From Trebonia sp963795335 (GTDB taxonomy: Bacteria; Actinomycetota; Actinomycetes; Streptosporangiales; Streptosporangiaceae): DNA of 64,000 bases. The stretch lies in contig CAWCHI010000010.1 in the NCBI GenBank assembly GCA_963795335.1, positions 310,001-374,000 of the forward strand, given 5' to 3'. The notes below the pieces were generated by a model that ran no database searches, was not told where the DNA came from, and saw only the letters and a list, made by a program, of their open reading frames with translations. The translations under genes were made by a program, and so were the position numbers. Positions 52,680 through 60,903 of the stretch are shown here, one piece after another. The stretch's first letter is position 1. The number at the start of each line of letters is the position of its first letter.

Positions 52680-53699
52680 ATGCCCGAGACGCTCGCCGAG
52701 GCCTATGACGTCCTGCTGTTCGACCTGGACGGCGTGGTCTACATCGGGGGCAAGGCCATCCCCGGGGCGCCGGAGGCGCTCCAGGCGGCCAAGCGGTCCG
52801 GCGCCCACGTCGCCTACGTGACCAACAACGCCTCCCGGACCCCCGCCGCCGTGGCCAGCCTGCTCGACGGCATGGGGGCCCCGGTGACCGAGGCCGACGT
52901 GGTCACCTCGGCCCAGGCGGCGGCGCGGCTGCTGGCCGACCGGCTCCCGCCCAAGTCGAAGGTCCTGGTGATCGGGGCGACGGCGCTGAGCCTGGCGGTC
53001 CGCGAGCGCGGCCTGGTCCCGGTGACGACGGCCGACGCCCAGCCGGCCGCGGTCGTGCAGGGCTTCGGGCCCGGGATCGACTACGCCAAGCTGGCCGAGG
53101 GGGGCCTCGCCGTCCGGGCGGGCGCGCTGTTCGTCGCGACCAACGCCGACTCGACGATCCCCAGCGGACGCGGCACCGCGCCCGGCAACGGGTCCCTGCT
53201 GCAGGTCATCGAGCACGCCACCGGCACCGTGCCGGTCGTGGCGGGCAAGCCCGAGCCGCCGCTGCACCACGAGTCGGTTATCCGCACCGGGGCCAGGCAC
53301 CCGCTGATAATCGGCGACCGCCTCGACACCGACATCGAGGCCGGCTACAACACCGGCACCGACAGCCTGCTGGTGCTGACCGGCGTCGACAACCCGCGGA
53401 CGGTCACCCTGGCGCCGTCGCACCAGCGGCCCACCTACATCGCCGCCGACCTGCACGCCCTGCTGGCCCCGTACCCGGCCGTGGACTCGGACGATTCCGG
53501 GGTCCGGTGCGGCGGCTGGACCGCCGTCGCCCGCGGCGAGGGGCCGCTGACCCTGTCCGGTGACGGTGACCCCGTCGACGGTCTGCGCGCCCTCGCCGCG
53601 GCCGCCTGGGCCGCCGCCGACAAGCGCGGCGGCCTCGATGTGGAGTCGGTCAGCGACGCCCTCGGCCAGCTCGCCGACCGCGGCCTGCAGACCCGGTAG
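52680..53699 (+). CDS. HAD-IIA family hydrolase (NagD-like sugar phosphatase)
   Basis: 339 residues. Motif I DLDGVVYIG (about residues 13-21), TNNASRTP motif II, the motif III Lys in VAGKPEPPLHHES (about residue 194) and motif IV IIGDRLDTDIEAG. HAD-IIA enzymes are phosphatases of phosphorylated metabolites; the cap domain fits NagD/PGP. C-terminal ~80 residues (after about residue 265) form an extra segment without known signature. ATG at 52680 is preferred, with an AGAGGGGG stretch upstream. Confidence 0.92.
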   Translation: MPETLAEAYDVLLFDLDGVVYIGGKAIPGAPEALQAAKRSGAHVAYVTNNASRTPAAVASLLDGMGAPVTEADVVTSAQAAARLLADRLPPKSKVLVIGATALSLAVRERGLVPVTTADAQPAAVVQGFGPGIDYAKLAEGGLAVRAGALFVATNADSTIPSGRGTAPGNGSLLQVIEHATGTVPVVAGKPEPPLHHESVIRTGARHPLIIGDRLDTDIEAGYNTGTDSLLVLTGVDNPRTVTLAPSHQRPTYIAADLHALLAPYPAVDSDDSGVRCGGWTAVARGEGPLTLSGDGDPVDGLRALAAAAWAAADKRGGLDVESVSDALGQLADRGLQTR

Positions 53700-53725
53700 C
53701 CACCAGGCAACAGCGGCAGGCCCGG

Positions 53726-53754
53726 TTGACAACGGGCCGTCGTTACGGTGTGAT
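53726..53754 (+). promoter_or_regulatory. Promoter for the Cys-rich leader and dioxygenase-like gene
   Basis: Perfect TTGACA (53726-53731), 17 bases, then TGTGAT (53749-53754). Transcription would start near 53761-53762, on top of the first leader ATG. A TAnnnT box TACGGT (53744-53749) is an alternative -10 but is too close to the TTGACA. Confidence 0.65.
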
Positions 53755-53761
53755 GGCCCGC

Positions 53762-53827
53762 ATGCCAGCACACCAGGTGAGCCGTCAGGCCCTGCCGTGC
53801 TGCCTGCTTTCCTCGTGTTGTCGCTGA
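53762..53827 (+). CDS. Cys-rich leader peptide (uORF), probably cysteine-responsive
   Basis: A 21-codon ORF ending LPCCLLSSCCR-stop, with four Cys in two adjacent pairs. The ATG at 53762 lies 7 bases after the -10 box, so the mRNA may be leaderless, though the in-frame ATG at 53753 could also start it. The stop (53825-53827) is 49 bases before the GTG of the next gene. In mycobacteria, poly-Cys leaderless leader ORFs have been shown to attenuate downstream sulfur genes according to cysteine supply; the same logic fits a cysteine dioxygenase-like target. Expression here is inferred. Confidence 0.6.
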   Translation: MPAHQVSRQALPCCLLSSCCR

Positions 53828-53876
53828 CCCCGCATGGACGGAGTCCCCGCCGCAGCCGACACACGAAGGAACCCTG

Positions 53877-54401
53877 GTGAACACCGACCTTTCTGCCGCA
53901 CCTGAAATCGCCCTGCTCGCCGCGCCGCTGACGGCGCCCTGGCCGCGGGGCGGCCTGCCCCGGACCGACGGCCGGCTCGCGGCCGACCTCGCCGCTCTCG
54001 CCGCCGCCCCCGAGCGCTGGTGGGACCTGGTCCGCTTCGACCCGGCCGGGCCGGCGCGGGCCGAGCTGCCGGGCGCGCCCGGTACCTGGCTCCTGGTCCT
54101 CCCGCCCGGCATGTCGGCCGTCTGCGACTGCGCCCAGGTGACCGCCCTGGCGGGGGAGGCGACCGAGGGCCGCCCGCTGCGCCCGGGCCGGCTCCTGGTC
54201 CACGGGACTGGCCAGCCGCACCGGCTGCACGCGGCCGGCCCGGGTTACTCGGTGACCCTGCACGCAACCTCTTCCGGCCCTCGCTCGTTATCCAGGCAAG
54301 CCAGAACGAGGCTCAGCGACTTCTCAGCCCCGCCGTGGCAGGCTCGGGCCGGGCCGGGCCGGGGCCGCCCCGGGCCGGGATTGGTCACGCCCCGGGAGTA
54401 G
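53877..54401 (+). CDS. Cysteine dioxygenase-like cupin protein with altered metal ligands
   Basis: 174 residues resembling the actinobacterial cysteine dioxygenase family (LAALAAAPERWWDLVRFDPAGP...GTWLLVLPPG...LRPGRLLVHGTGQPHRLHAAGPGYSVTLHA). Active family members carry H-x-H in a WHDHG-like segment and a later His for Fe(II). Here the first motif reads C-D-C (SAVCDCAQ) while the later H-R-L-H is kept. The enzyme may have changed metal or lost activity. Start GTG 53877 follows GAAGGA. The last ~40 residues are a non-conserved Arg/Pro/Gly tail. Controlled by the Cys-rich leader upstream. Confidence 0.65.
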   Translation: MNTDLSAAPEIALLAAPLTAPWPRGGLPRTDGRLAADLAALAAAPERWWDLVRFDPAGPARAELPGAPGTWLLVLPPGMSAVCDCAQVTALAGEATEGRPLRPGRLLVHGTGQPHRLHAAGPGYSVTLHATSSGPRSLSRQARTRLSDFSAPPWQARAGPGRGRPGPGLVTPRE

Positions 54402-54487
54402 CGCGAATCATCACCCAGGGTGACGCGGCGCGACCCTTCGGCCGGCCACAATGGAGTCCGCCGTCGAGAAAAGGGAGGACCATTCAG

Positions 54488-54514
54488 ATGAGCGAGGTGC
54501 GGGCCTGTGATTGA
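54488..54514 (+). CDS. 8-codon uORF overlapping the ABC ATPase start
   Basis: ATG at 54488 with GGGAGG (54473-54478) encodes MSEVRACD and stops at 54514, overlapping the GTG of the ATPase (54507). The best ribosome-binding site serves this ORF instead of the ATPase start, suggesting translational coupling. Real translation is not certain. Confidence 0.35.
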   Translation: MSEVRACD

Positions 54515-55472
54515 GGTGCAGGGTCTGACGAAGCGGTATGGGGATAAGACCGCGGTTGATGATTTGTCGTTTGCGGTTGAGGCGGGGAATGTGACGGGGT
54601 TCCTGGGGCCGAACGGGGCGGGTAAGACGACCACGATGCGGTGCATTCTGGGGCTGGATTTCCCGGATGCGGGGCGTGTGGCGGTGGCGGGGAAGGGGTA
54701 TCCGGGGCTGGCGTTCCCGATGCGGGAGGTGGGGGCGCTGCTGGATGCGAAGGCGGTGCACGGGGGCCGGTCGGCGTATAACCACCTGCTGTGCCTGGCG
54801 CAGACTAACAGCCTGCCGCGGCGGCGGGTGGGTGAGGTGCTGGAGCTGGTGGGGCTGGGTGAGGTGGCGCGCAAGCGGGTCAAGGGGTTTTCGCTGGGGA
54901 TGAGCCAGCGGCTGGGGATCGCGGCGACGTTGCTGGGTGACCCGCAGGTGCTGATGTTCGATGAGCCGGTCAACGGGCTGGACCCGGAGGGGATCTTGTG
55001 GATCAGGAACCTGATGAAGGCGCTGGCGGCGGAGGGGCGGACGGTGTTCGTGTCGTCGCACCTGATGTCGGAGATGGAGAACACGGCTGATCACCTGATT
55101 GTGATCGGGCGGGGGCGGCTGATCGCGGACTGCACGATGGCGGAGTTCATCGCGCGGTCGTCGGGGGCGGCGGTGCGGGTCCGCACGCCGTCGGCGGGTC
55201 AGCTGGTGGCGGCGCTGACGGGCAAGGGCGCGGTGGTCGCGGCGGTGGCGGACGGGGCGGTGGAGGTCCGCGGGATGAGCGCGGAGCAGATCGGTGACGT
55301 GGCCTTTGCCGAGGGGATCCGGCTGCATGAGCTCGCGCTGGTGCGGGCCTCGCTGGAAGAGGCGTTCATGGAACTGACCGCGGGCAGCGTGGAGTACCAC
55401 GCCGACGTCCCCGGCCAGCAACCGCCCACCACCGTCGGAAGCCCTGCCACCACCATCGGGAAAGGGGTCTAG
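54507..55472 (+). CDS. ABC transporter ATP-binding protein
   Basis: 321 residues of an ABC-2 exporter. Walker A GPNGAGKTTTMR (about residues 33-44), Q-loop region, signature FSLGMSQRLGIAATLLG (LSGGQ-like, with LGMSQ), Walker B VLMFDEPVNGLDPEG and the switch His in VSSHLMSEM. C-terminal ~100 residues are an accessory domain. Codons in the first ~240 residues end mostly in G or T, unlike neighbours, then return to C-ended codons near 55230. The permease starts 2 bases downstream. Antibiotic or lipid export is likely, but the substrate is unknown. Confidence 0.93.
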   Translation: MIEVQGLTKRYGDKTAVDDLSFAVEAGNVTGFLGPNGAGKTTTMRCILGLDFPDAGRVAVAGKGYPGLAFPMREVGALLDAKAVHGGRSAYNHLLCLAQTNSLPRRRVGEVLELVGLGEVARKRVKGFSLGMSQRLGIAATLLGDPQVLMFDEPVNGLDPEGILWIRNLMKALAAEGRTVFVSSHLMSEMENTADHLIVIGRGRLIADCTMAEFIARSSGAAVRVRTPSAGQLVAALTGKGAVVAAVADGAVEVRGMSAEQIGDVAFAEGIRLHELALVRASLEEAFMELTAGSVEYHADVPGQQPPTTVGSPATTIGKGV

Positions 55473-55474
55473 CG

Positions 55475-56398
55475 ATGGCCACCATGACACCGTCCGACGT
55501 GCGGCTGTCGGCGCTGCCGCCCGCCACCGGCCGGGCCGGGCTGCGCGGCGCGATCGCGTCGGAGTTCACCAAGCTGCGCTCGGTCCGCTCCACCTACTGG
55601 ACGATCCTGGCGCTGGTCGTGGTCAGCGTCGGCATCGCCGCCATCGCTGGCTTCGCCTCAGCCTCCGACCTGCACAATAACCCGGGGGACAAGGCCGGGT
55701 TCGACGCCACCCAGACGACGCTGATTGGCTTCTTCGAGTTCGGCCAGCTGATCGTCGCGGTGCTGGGGGCGCTGGTCATCACCTCGGAGTACTCGACCGG
55801 GATGATCCGCACGTCGCTGACGGCGATGCCGCGGCGCGGCACCGTCTACGCGGCCAAGCTGATCGTGTTCACCTCGGCGACCCTGGTGCTGTCGGTGGTA
55901 ACCGCGTTTATCGCCTTCTTCGTGGGCCAGGCGCCGCTGTCGAGTTCCGGGGTGGCCGGGTCGCTGTTCCACAGCACCACAGTCCCGCTCGGCGTGATCG
56001 AGAACAACGGCAACGTGGCCAAGTTCGTCACCTCGGTCACCGTGACCCCGGGGACGGTGCTGTCCGCGATCATCGGCAGCGCCCTGTTCGTCACCGCGGT
56101 GGCGCTGATCGCGTTCGGCCTCGGCGCGATCATCCGGCACACGGCCGGCGCGATCACCGCCGCCATCGGCGTGATGTTCGTCGTCCCGATCATCGTCGCG
56201 GTGCTGCCGCAGACCTGGCGCGACGACCTCATGCGGTTCTTCCCCGACGCGGCCGGCCGGGTGCTGTCGGTGACCGTCGGCCGGCACGCGGACGGGATGC
56301 ACCTGTGGTCGGCCTGGCCGCAGTTCGGAGTGACCCTGATCTACGCGGCCGTGCTGGTCGGCGTGGGCGCGTACCTGTTCCGCAAGCGCGACGCCTAG
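55475..56398 (+). CDS. ABC-2 type transporter permease
   Basis: 307 residues with about six transmembrane segments (e.g. YWTILALVVVSVGIAAIAGFA, LIVAVLGALVITSEY, LVLSVVTAFIAFFVG, AIIGSALFVTAVALIAFGLGAII, AITAAIGVMFVVPIIVAVL, VTLIYAAVLVGVGAYLFRKRDA). SEYSTGMIRTSLTAMPRRG follows the second one, a family signature. Partner of the ATPase just upstream. Ends before a strong hairpin. Confidence 0.94.
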   Translation: MATMTPSDVRLSALPPATGRAGLRGAIASEFTKLRSVRSTYWTILALVVVSVGIAAIAGFASASDLHNNPGDKAGFDATQTTLIGFFEFGQLIVAVLGALVITSEYSTGMIRTSLTAMPRRGTVYAAKLIVFTSATLVLSVVTAFIAFFVGQAPLSSSGVAGSLFHSTTVPLGVIENNGNVAKFVTSVTVTPGTVLSAIIGSALFVTAVALIAFGLGAIIRHTAGAITAAIGVMFVVPIIVAVLPQTWRDDLMRFFPDAAGRVLSVTVGRHADGMHLWSAWPQFGVTLIYAAVLVGVGAYLFRKRDA

Positions 56399-56418
56399 GC
56401 TCGCGGGGCCAAGCGGAG

Positions 56419-56451
56419 AAGACCGGGTGCGGGCAGGCCGCACCCGGTCTT
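56419..56451. terminator. Bidirectional terminator between permease and HAD gene
   Basis: AAGACCGGGTGCGG (56419-56432) and CCGCACCCGGTCTT (56438-56451) are perfect complements with a 5-base loop, and the A and T ends can serve both strands. Confidence 0.85.
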
Positions 56452-56462
56452 CCCGGTTACCG

Positions 56463-57120
56463 TCACAGGGCGGCGATGGTCTGCGGGGTCAGCTCGGTCA
56501 GCGACGTGAGCGTGGTCCGCACCCCGGCCAGCGCGTCGGCGGCGGGCGGGTACTCCGGGCGGGGCACCGCGATCACCGCCATCCCGGCCGCGGCGGCCGA
56601 GCGGAGCCCGTTGGAGGAGTCCTCGACCGCGGCGCACGCGCTCGCCGGGACGCCCAGCCGGGCGGCTGCCTCCAGGTACACGTCCGGGGCGGGCTTGCCC
56701 CGGGGCACCTCCTCGCTCGACACCGCCGCGGCGAACAGCGGAGCGCAGACCGGAGGCATCGAGCACCGTTCCGATCAGGGATTTCGGGGCTGAGCTGGCG
56801 ACCGCGAGCCGCCACCGGCCCGCCCGCGCCAGCTCGCGCACCGCGTCCACCGCACCCGGCAGCAGCGGCAGGTGGTCCTCGTACTGCGCCGCCATCTGCG
56901 CGATGACCCTGTCGGCGACCTCCCGGGGCGGGAACGGGAGGCCGAAGTCGGCGCTCATGTAGGCCGACCACTCGCCGGTCGACATGCCCATCATCCGGTC
57001 CTGCGCGTCGTCCGGCCAGCGGCCGCCGTGGGCGGCGGTGAACCCCCGCCGCACCCGCTCCCACACCGGCTCGGAGTCGATCAGCACCCCGTCCACGTCG
57101 AACACGACCGCCTCGACCAC
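56463..57120 (-). CDS. HAD-superfamily phosphatase (beta-phosphoglucomutase-like); frame break near 56735-56756
   Basis: About 218 residues: motif I VFDVDGVLIDSEPVW, the Thr/Ser in VASSAPKSLIG, then the catalytic Lys in RGKPAPDVYLEAA and AVEDSSNGLRSAAAAGM with the motif IV acid. The first ~135 residues and the rest are in different frames; one base removed near 56735-56756 joins them. GTG at 57120 sits 7 bases after AGGGAG. Likely a small-metabolite phosphatase; it ends the map-thioesterase-HAD operon. Confidence 0.85.
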
Positions 57121-57130
57121 GCCGCGCTCC

Positions 57131-57935
57131 CTACCGGGGTGCCAGGGCAAGCTGGCGGGACTGGGCCACGAGGCGGCCGGAGGAGTCCCACAGCTCGGCG
57201 TCCTCCTCGAAGTAGCCGTCGGCCACGTAGCGGGTCTGGGTGCGGAAGGCGAGCCAGCCCGGTGCGGGCCGGGCCCGCAGGTGCACGGTCAGCTCCAGCG
57301 TCGTCATCCGCCGGATGTCCAGCTCCATCGCCGCGGGCGCGACCGCGTCCACGAACAGCGGCAGCGCCAGCAGGTCGGGCTCGCGGCCGTCGGAGAACCG
57401 CATGTAGCCCTGGTAGACCGGGTTGCCCGACGGCGGGGTCTGCGTGACCCAGCCGGGCAGCTCGGCCATCCGGTACTCAATCCGGTCGACCAGGGTGAGC
57501 GGGGGGTCGGTGACCCGGTGCAGCACCGGGCACTGATCCGGCGGCGGCAGCGCCGGCGGCTGCCGGCTGGAGTAGGCGGGCCCGCCGCGGGCGGCGGCCG
57601 CCGCCAGGTCGGTGAAGGCGGCGGTGGCCCGCAGCACCTGCTTGCCGCCCGGTACAGGCCCGCCTCGGCCGAAGCCGGTGGACCGGCCGGCCTGGATCAC
57701 CTGGGTGCGGATCTCGGCCGCGCCGGGCGGATCCGGGCCGCAGGTAGAACCCGGACAGCACCAGCGGGTCGGGGAACGGCAGCACCTGCGCCGATGGCGC
57801 GCGGCCGCCAGCGGCGAGCAGGAACCCGCCGTTGGTGCCCTCCTGGCCGTCCCAGCGCCCGTCGAGCATCGCCCCGAAGTCGGGGCCTTCCCCGGTCAGG
57901 GCGGTGGCCGCGTCGAACTCGTGTACGGCCCCCAT
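57131..57935 (-). CDS. Acyl-CoA thioesterase family protein (double hot-dog); frame break near 57722-57740
   Basis: About 267 residues. The N-terminus FDAATALTGEGPDFGAMLDGRWDGQEGTNGGFLLAA, then VLSGFYLRP, belongs to one frame and VIQAGRSTGFGRGG...QVLRATAAFTDL...MELDIRRMTTLELTVHLRARPAPGWLAFRTQTRYVADG to another; a single-base change near 57722-57740 joins them. The fold matches TesB-like thioesterases hydrolysing acyl-CoA. ATG at 57933-57935 overlaps the map stop (TGATG). Confidence 0.84.
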
Positions 57936-58786
57936 CAGGGCAGGGTCAGGATCTCGGAGCCGTCCTCGGTGACCAGGACCGTGTGCTCGAACTGGGCGGT
58001 GCGCTTGTGATCCCTGGTCACCGCCGTCCAGCCGTCGGGCCAGATGTCGTAGCTGATCACGCCGAGGGTGAGCATCGGCTCGATGGTGAACGTCATGCCC
58101 GACCTCCATCGTCACGTCGGTGGTCGGGTCGTCGTAGTGCGGCACGACCAGGCCGGAGTGGAAGGTGGTGCCGATGCCGTGCCCGGTGAAGTCGCGCACC
58201 ACCCCGTACCCGAAGCGCTTGGCGTAGGACTCGATCACCCGCCCGACCGCGTTCAGCGGCCGGCCGGGCGCGACGGCGCTGGATGCCCGCGCATCATCGC
58301 CTCGCGGGTCCGCTCCACCAGCAGCCGCGACTCCTCGTCGACGTCGCCCGCCAGGAAGGTGGCGTTGGTGTCGCCGTGCACCCCGTCGATGAACGCGGTG
58401 ATGTCGATGTTGACGATGTCGCCGTCGCGGACCACCGTGTCGTCCGGGATGCCGTGGCAGATGACCTCGTTGAGCGAGGTGCAGAGCGACTTCGGGTAGC
58501 CCCGGTAGCCGAGGGTGGACGGGTAGGCGCCGTGGGAAACCAGGAACTCGTGCCCCACCTGGTCCAGGTGGTCGGTGGTGACGCCGGGACGCACATGGCG
58601 GCCGACTTCCTCGAGCGCCTGCGCTGCGAGGCGGCTGGCGACCCGCATGCGGGCGATCGTGCCGGCGTCCTTGACGTCCTGCTCGCCGAGTGTGGGCTGC
58701 TTCTTGCCCACGTACTCGGGACGCGGGATGTTCGCGGGAACCTGCCGGGCGGGAGATAGCCGACCCGGGTGGAGCAGAGTGGCCAT
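57935..58786 (-). CDS. map: Type I methionine aminopeptidase; two frame breaks
   Basis: About 283 residues, matching the 285-residue actinobacterial enzyme that removes N-terminal Met. Metal ligands are identifiable: IVNIDITAF and HGDTNATF (two Asp), the His in FTGHGIGTTFH, and Glu residues in MTFTIEPML and QFEHTVLVTEDGSEI. The N-terminal ~175 residues, middle ~58 residues and the end fall in successive frames; breaks lie near 58265-58290 and 58096-58106 and cancel. As map is essential, a sequence error is likeliest. ATG at 58784-58786; first gene of the minus-strand operon; 20 bases from the divergent small gene. Confidence 0.9.
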
Positions 58787-58806
58787 GTTTTGCGAGTCTA
58801 GTAGGC

Positions 58807-59046
58807 ATGGCGAACTCCGACGAGCAATGGTGGTTCTGTACCCGTCACATGACGGTGGAGCCCGCTGACACCCCGTGCCCCGGTAAGGACCTGCTTGGTC
58901 CGTACGCGACCAGGGAGGAGGCGGCCCACGCGCTGGACAAGGTGAAGGAGCGCAACGCGGCCTGGGACAAGGAGGACTGGAGCGTCCCCCCGGCCAGGAT
59001 CGCCCCGGCGCCCGCATTGATGCAGTATCCATGCGGGCGCCATTAG
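58807..59046 (+). CDS. Small conserved actinobacterial protein (map-adjacent)
   Basis: 79 residues: W-W-F-C-T-R-H followed by CPGKDLLGPYATREEAAHALDKVKERNAAWDKED. A family of such small proteins next to map in actinobacteria shares the WW...C...H, C-P and GPY...EA..AL segments, sometimes described as SPOR-like. Cys and His could bind metal. Function unknown. Confidence 0.75.
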   Translation: MANSDEQWWFCTRHMTVEPADTPCPGKDLLGPYATREEAAHALDKVKERNAAWDKEDWSVPPARIAPAPALMQYPCGRH

Positions 59047-59057
59047 GTATGCCGGGC

Positions 59058-59071
59058 TAGGCTAGGGACCG
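59058..59071 (+). promoter_or_regulatory. Candidate leaderless promoter for the first YbjQ-type gene
   Basis: TAGGCT (59058-59063) precedes the GTG start at 59071 by 7 bases; no Shine-Dalgarno sequence. Confidence 0.45.
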
Positions 59072-59998
59072 TGAGCAACAACCATCTGCCCCCGGCCGCT
59101 GAGGCGCGCATGGCCGAGATCAGGAAAAGCGGCACCTGGGGCTCGTCGCTCACACCGGACGAGTTCGCCGCGGTCCGCTCGGTCGGCTTCGAGCCCGCCG
59201 GGCAGGTGCTCGGCGCCGCCGTCTACAACATCGGCTACACCGGGGGCTACGGCTGCCCGGGGGCGTGGAACGGCTACAACTACGCCTGGGCGCCCGCCGC
59301 CCGCACCCAGGTCTCCAGCCGCGGCGGCTACGGTTCGTTCGGCCCGCTGGTGAAGACCATGTACGACGCGCGCCGGGCGGCGATCAGCCGCATGGTGGCC
59401 GAGTGCACGGCGCTCGGTGGCCACGGGGTGGTCGGGGTGCGGCTCAGCATCGGCCAGTTCCCGGCGGGCGGCCTGGAGTTCAAGGCGATCGGCACCGCCA
59501 TCCGCGCCCCGATGGCGCCCGCCACTGCGCCGCCCGTTCACCTCCGACCTGTCCGGCCAGGACTTCGCCAAGCTGGTGCACAGCGGCTGGATGCCGGCCG
59601 GGCTCGTCCTCGGCATCACCGTCGCCGCCCGCCACGACGACTGGCGGACGGTCGGCCAGACCCGCTGGTCGTCCGGCAACGCCGAGGTCAACGGCTGGAC
59701 CGAGCTGGTCAACGACGCCCGCCACGACTCCCGCCAGGAGCTCGCGGCCGACGTCAAGCGGATCGGGGCCGAGGGCGTCGTCGTGGCGAGCATGGACCTG
59801 CGGGTCCGCGAGCGGGAATGCCCCGCCCAGGAGGGCGGGCGCGACCACATCATCGAGGCGGTCAACATCGGGACCGCGATCGTCCGGTTCAAGAGCAGTC
59901 ATTCCGAACGGGAGCAGCGTGCTCCGCTCGCGATCATGTCCCTCGACCCGCAGCGGCGTCAGGCGGCGCGCGTTGACATCGGCCAAAACAGGCGTTAG
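59071..59998 (+). CDS. Heavy-metal-binding (YbjQ/UPF0145-like) protein, first of two; frame break near 59505-59530
   Basis: About 308 residues with two YbjQ-like domains: first SSLTPDEFAAVRSVGFEPAGQVLGAAVYNIG...RRAAISRMVAECTALGGHGVVGVRLSIG; second, beginning RPFTSDLSGQDFAKLVHSGWMPAGLVLGITV, in another frame. One base removed near 59505-59530 joins them. YbjQ proteins form metal-binding pentamers in vitro, but their role is unknown. It lies 27 bases before its paralog, suggesting an operon. Confidence 0.83.
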
Positions 59999-60025
59999 AG
60001 CGAAGAAGATAAGAGGACGTCGACG

Positions 60026-60871
60026 ATGACCAACCAGCAGACCACTGACCTCGGAGCGGCCGGCGTCCCGCAGGACGCCATCAAGCGGCTGTCCGAGCTG
60101 CAGCCGGGCAAGGCGGGGTCGATCTTCACCTCCGACCTCTCGGTCAACGAGTTCCTCCTTGTCCGCGAGGTCGGCTTCCGTCCACTGGGCCTGGTGCTCG
60201 GCTCGTCGATTTACCACGTTGGCCTGCAGGTCGCCCGCTGGAGCAAGAACCAGGAGCTGAACGTCCTGTCCCAGGCCATGTACCACGCGCGCGAGCTGGC
60301 GATGACGCGGATGGAGGCCGAAGCCGACGCGCTCGGCGCCGACGGCATCGTCGGCGTGCGCCTGGACGTCGAGATGAAGGAGTTCGGGGCCGACATCGCC
60401 GAGTTCATCGCGGTCGGCACGGCGGTCAAGGCCGAGCCCGGGGCGGGCGGTGGCGGGGTGTCGAACTGGCGCAACAACAAGCGCCAGCCGTTCACCTCCG
60501 ACCTGTCCGGCCAGGACTTCTGGACGCTGATCCGGGCGGGCTACGCCCCGCTCGGCCTGGCCATGGGCTCCTGCGTGTACCACATCGCCCACCAGCGGAT
60601 GGGCTCGGTGCTCGGCAACATCGGCCGCAACGTGGAGATCGAGCAGTACACCCAGGCCCTGTACGACGCCCGCGAGCTGGCGATGTCCCGCATGCAGGCC
60701 GAGGCCGAGGAACTGCACGCCGAGGGCATCGTCGGGGTCCAGCTCCGGCAGCACTCGCACACCTGGGGCTCGCACACGACCGAGTTCTTCGCCATCGGCA
60801 CCGCCGTCCGCCCGCTGCGGGCCGACCACGTGATCGAGCGCCCGACCATGGTCCTGTCGCTGGACAGCTGA
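60026..60871 (+). CDS. Heavy-metal-binding (YbjQ/UPF0145-like) protein, second of two
   Basis: 281 residues with two YbjQ domains: SIFTSDLSVNEFLLVREVGFRPLGLVLGSSIYHVG, YHARELAMTRMEAEADALGADGIVGVRLD, then RQPFTSDLSGQDFWTLIRAGYAPLGLAMGSCVYHIA and YDARELAMSRMQAEAEELHAEGIVGVQLR. The repeat within the protein and the near match of PFTSDLSGQDF to the preceding gene show duplication at two levels. AAGAGGACG site at 60010-60020. Confidence 0.92.
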   Translation: MTNQQTTDLGAAGVPQDAIKRLSELQPGKAGSIFTSDLSVNEFLLVREVGFRPLGLVLGSSIYHVGLQVARWSKNQELNVLSQAMYHARELAMTRMEAEADALGADGIVGVRLDVEMKEFGADIAEFIAVGTAVKAEPGAGGGGVSNWRNNKRQPFTSDLSGQDFWTLIRAGYAPLGLAMGSCVYHIAHQRMGSVLGNIGRNVEIEQYTQALYDARELAMSRMQAEAEELHAEGIVGVQLRQHSHTWGSHTTEFFAIGTAVRPLRADHVIERPTMVLSLDS

Positions 60872-60903
60872 CCGCCCAGACGAGACTGGTCCCGGCCGCG
60901 CCG

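Noticed and set aside
53753..53762. Choosing a single start for the Cys-rich leader
   Set aside because: ATG at 53753 and ATG at 53762 are in the same frame; the sequence alone cannot decide, so the shorter one is annotated.
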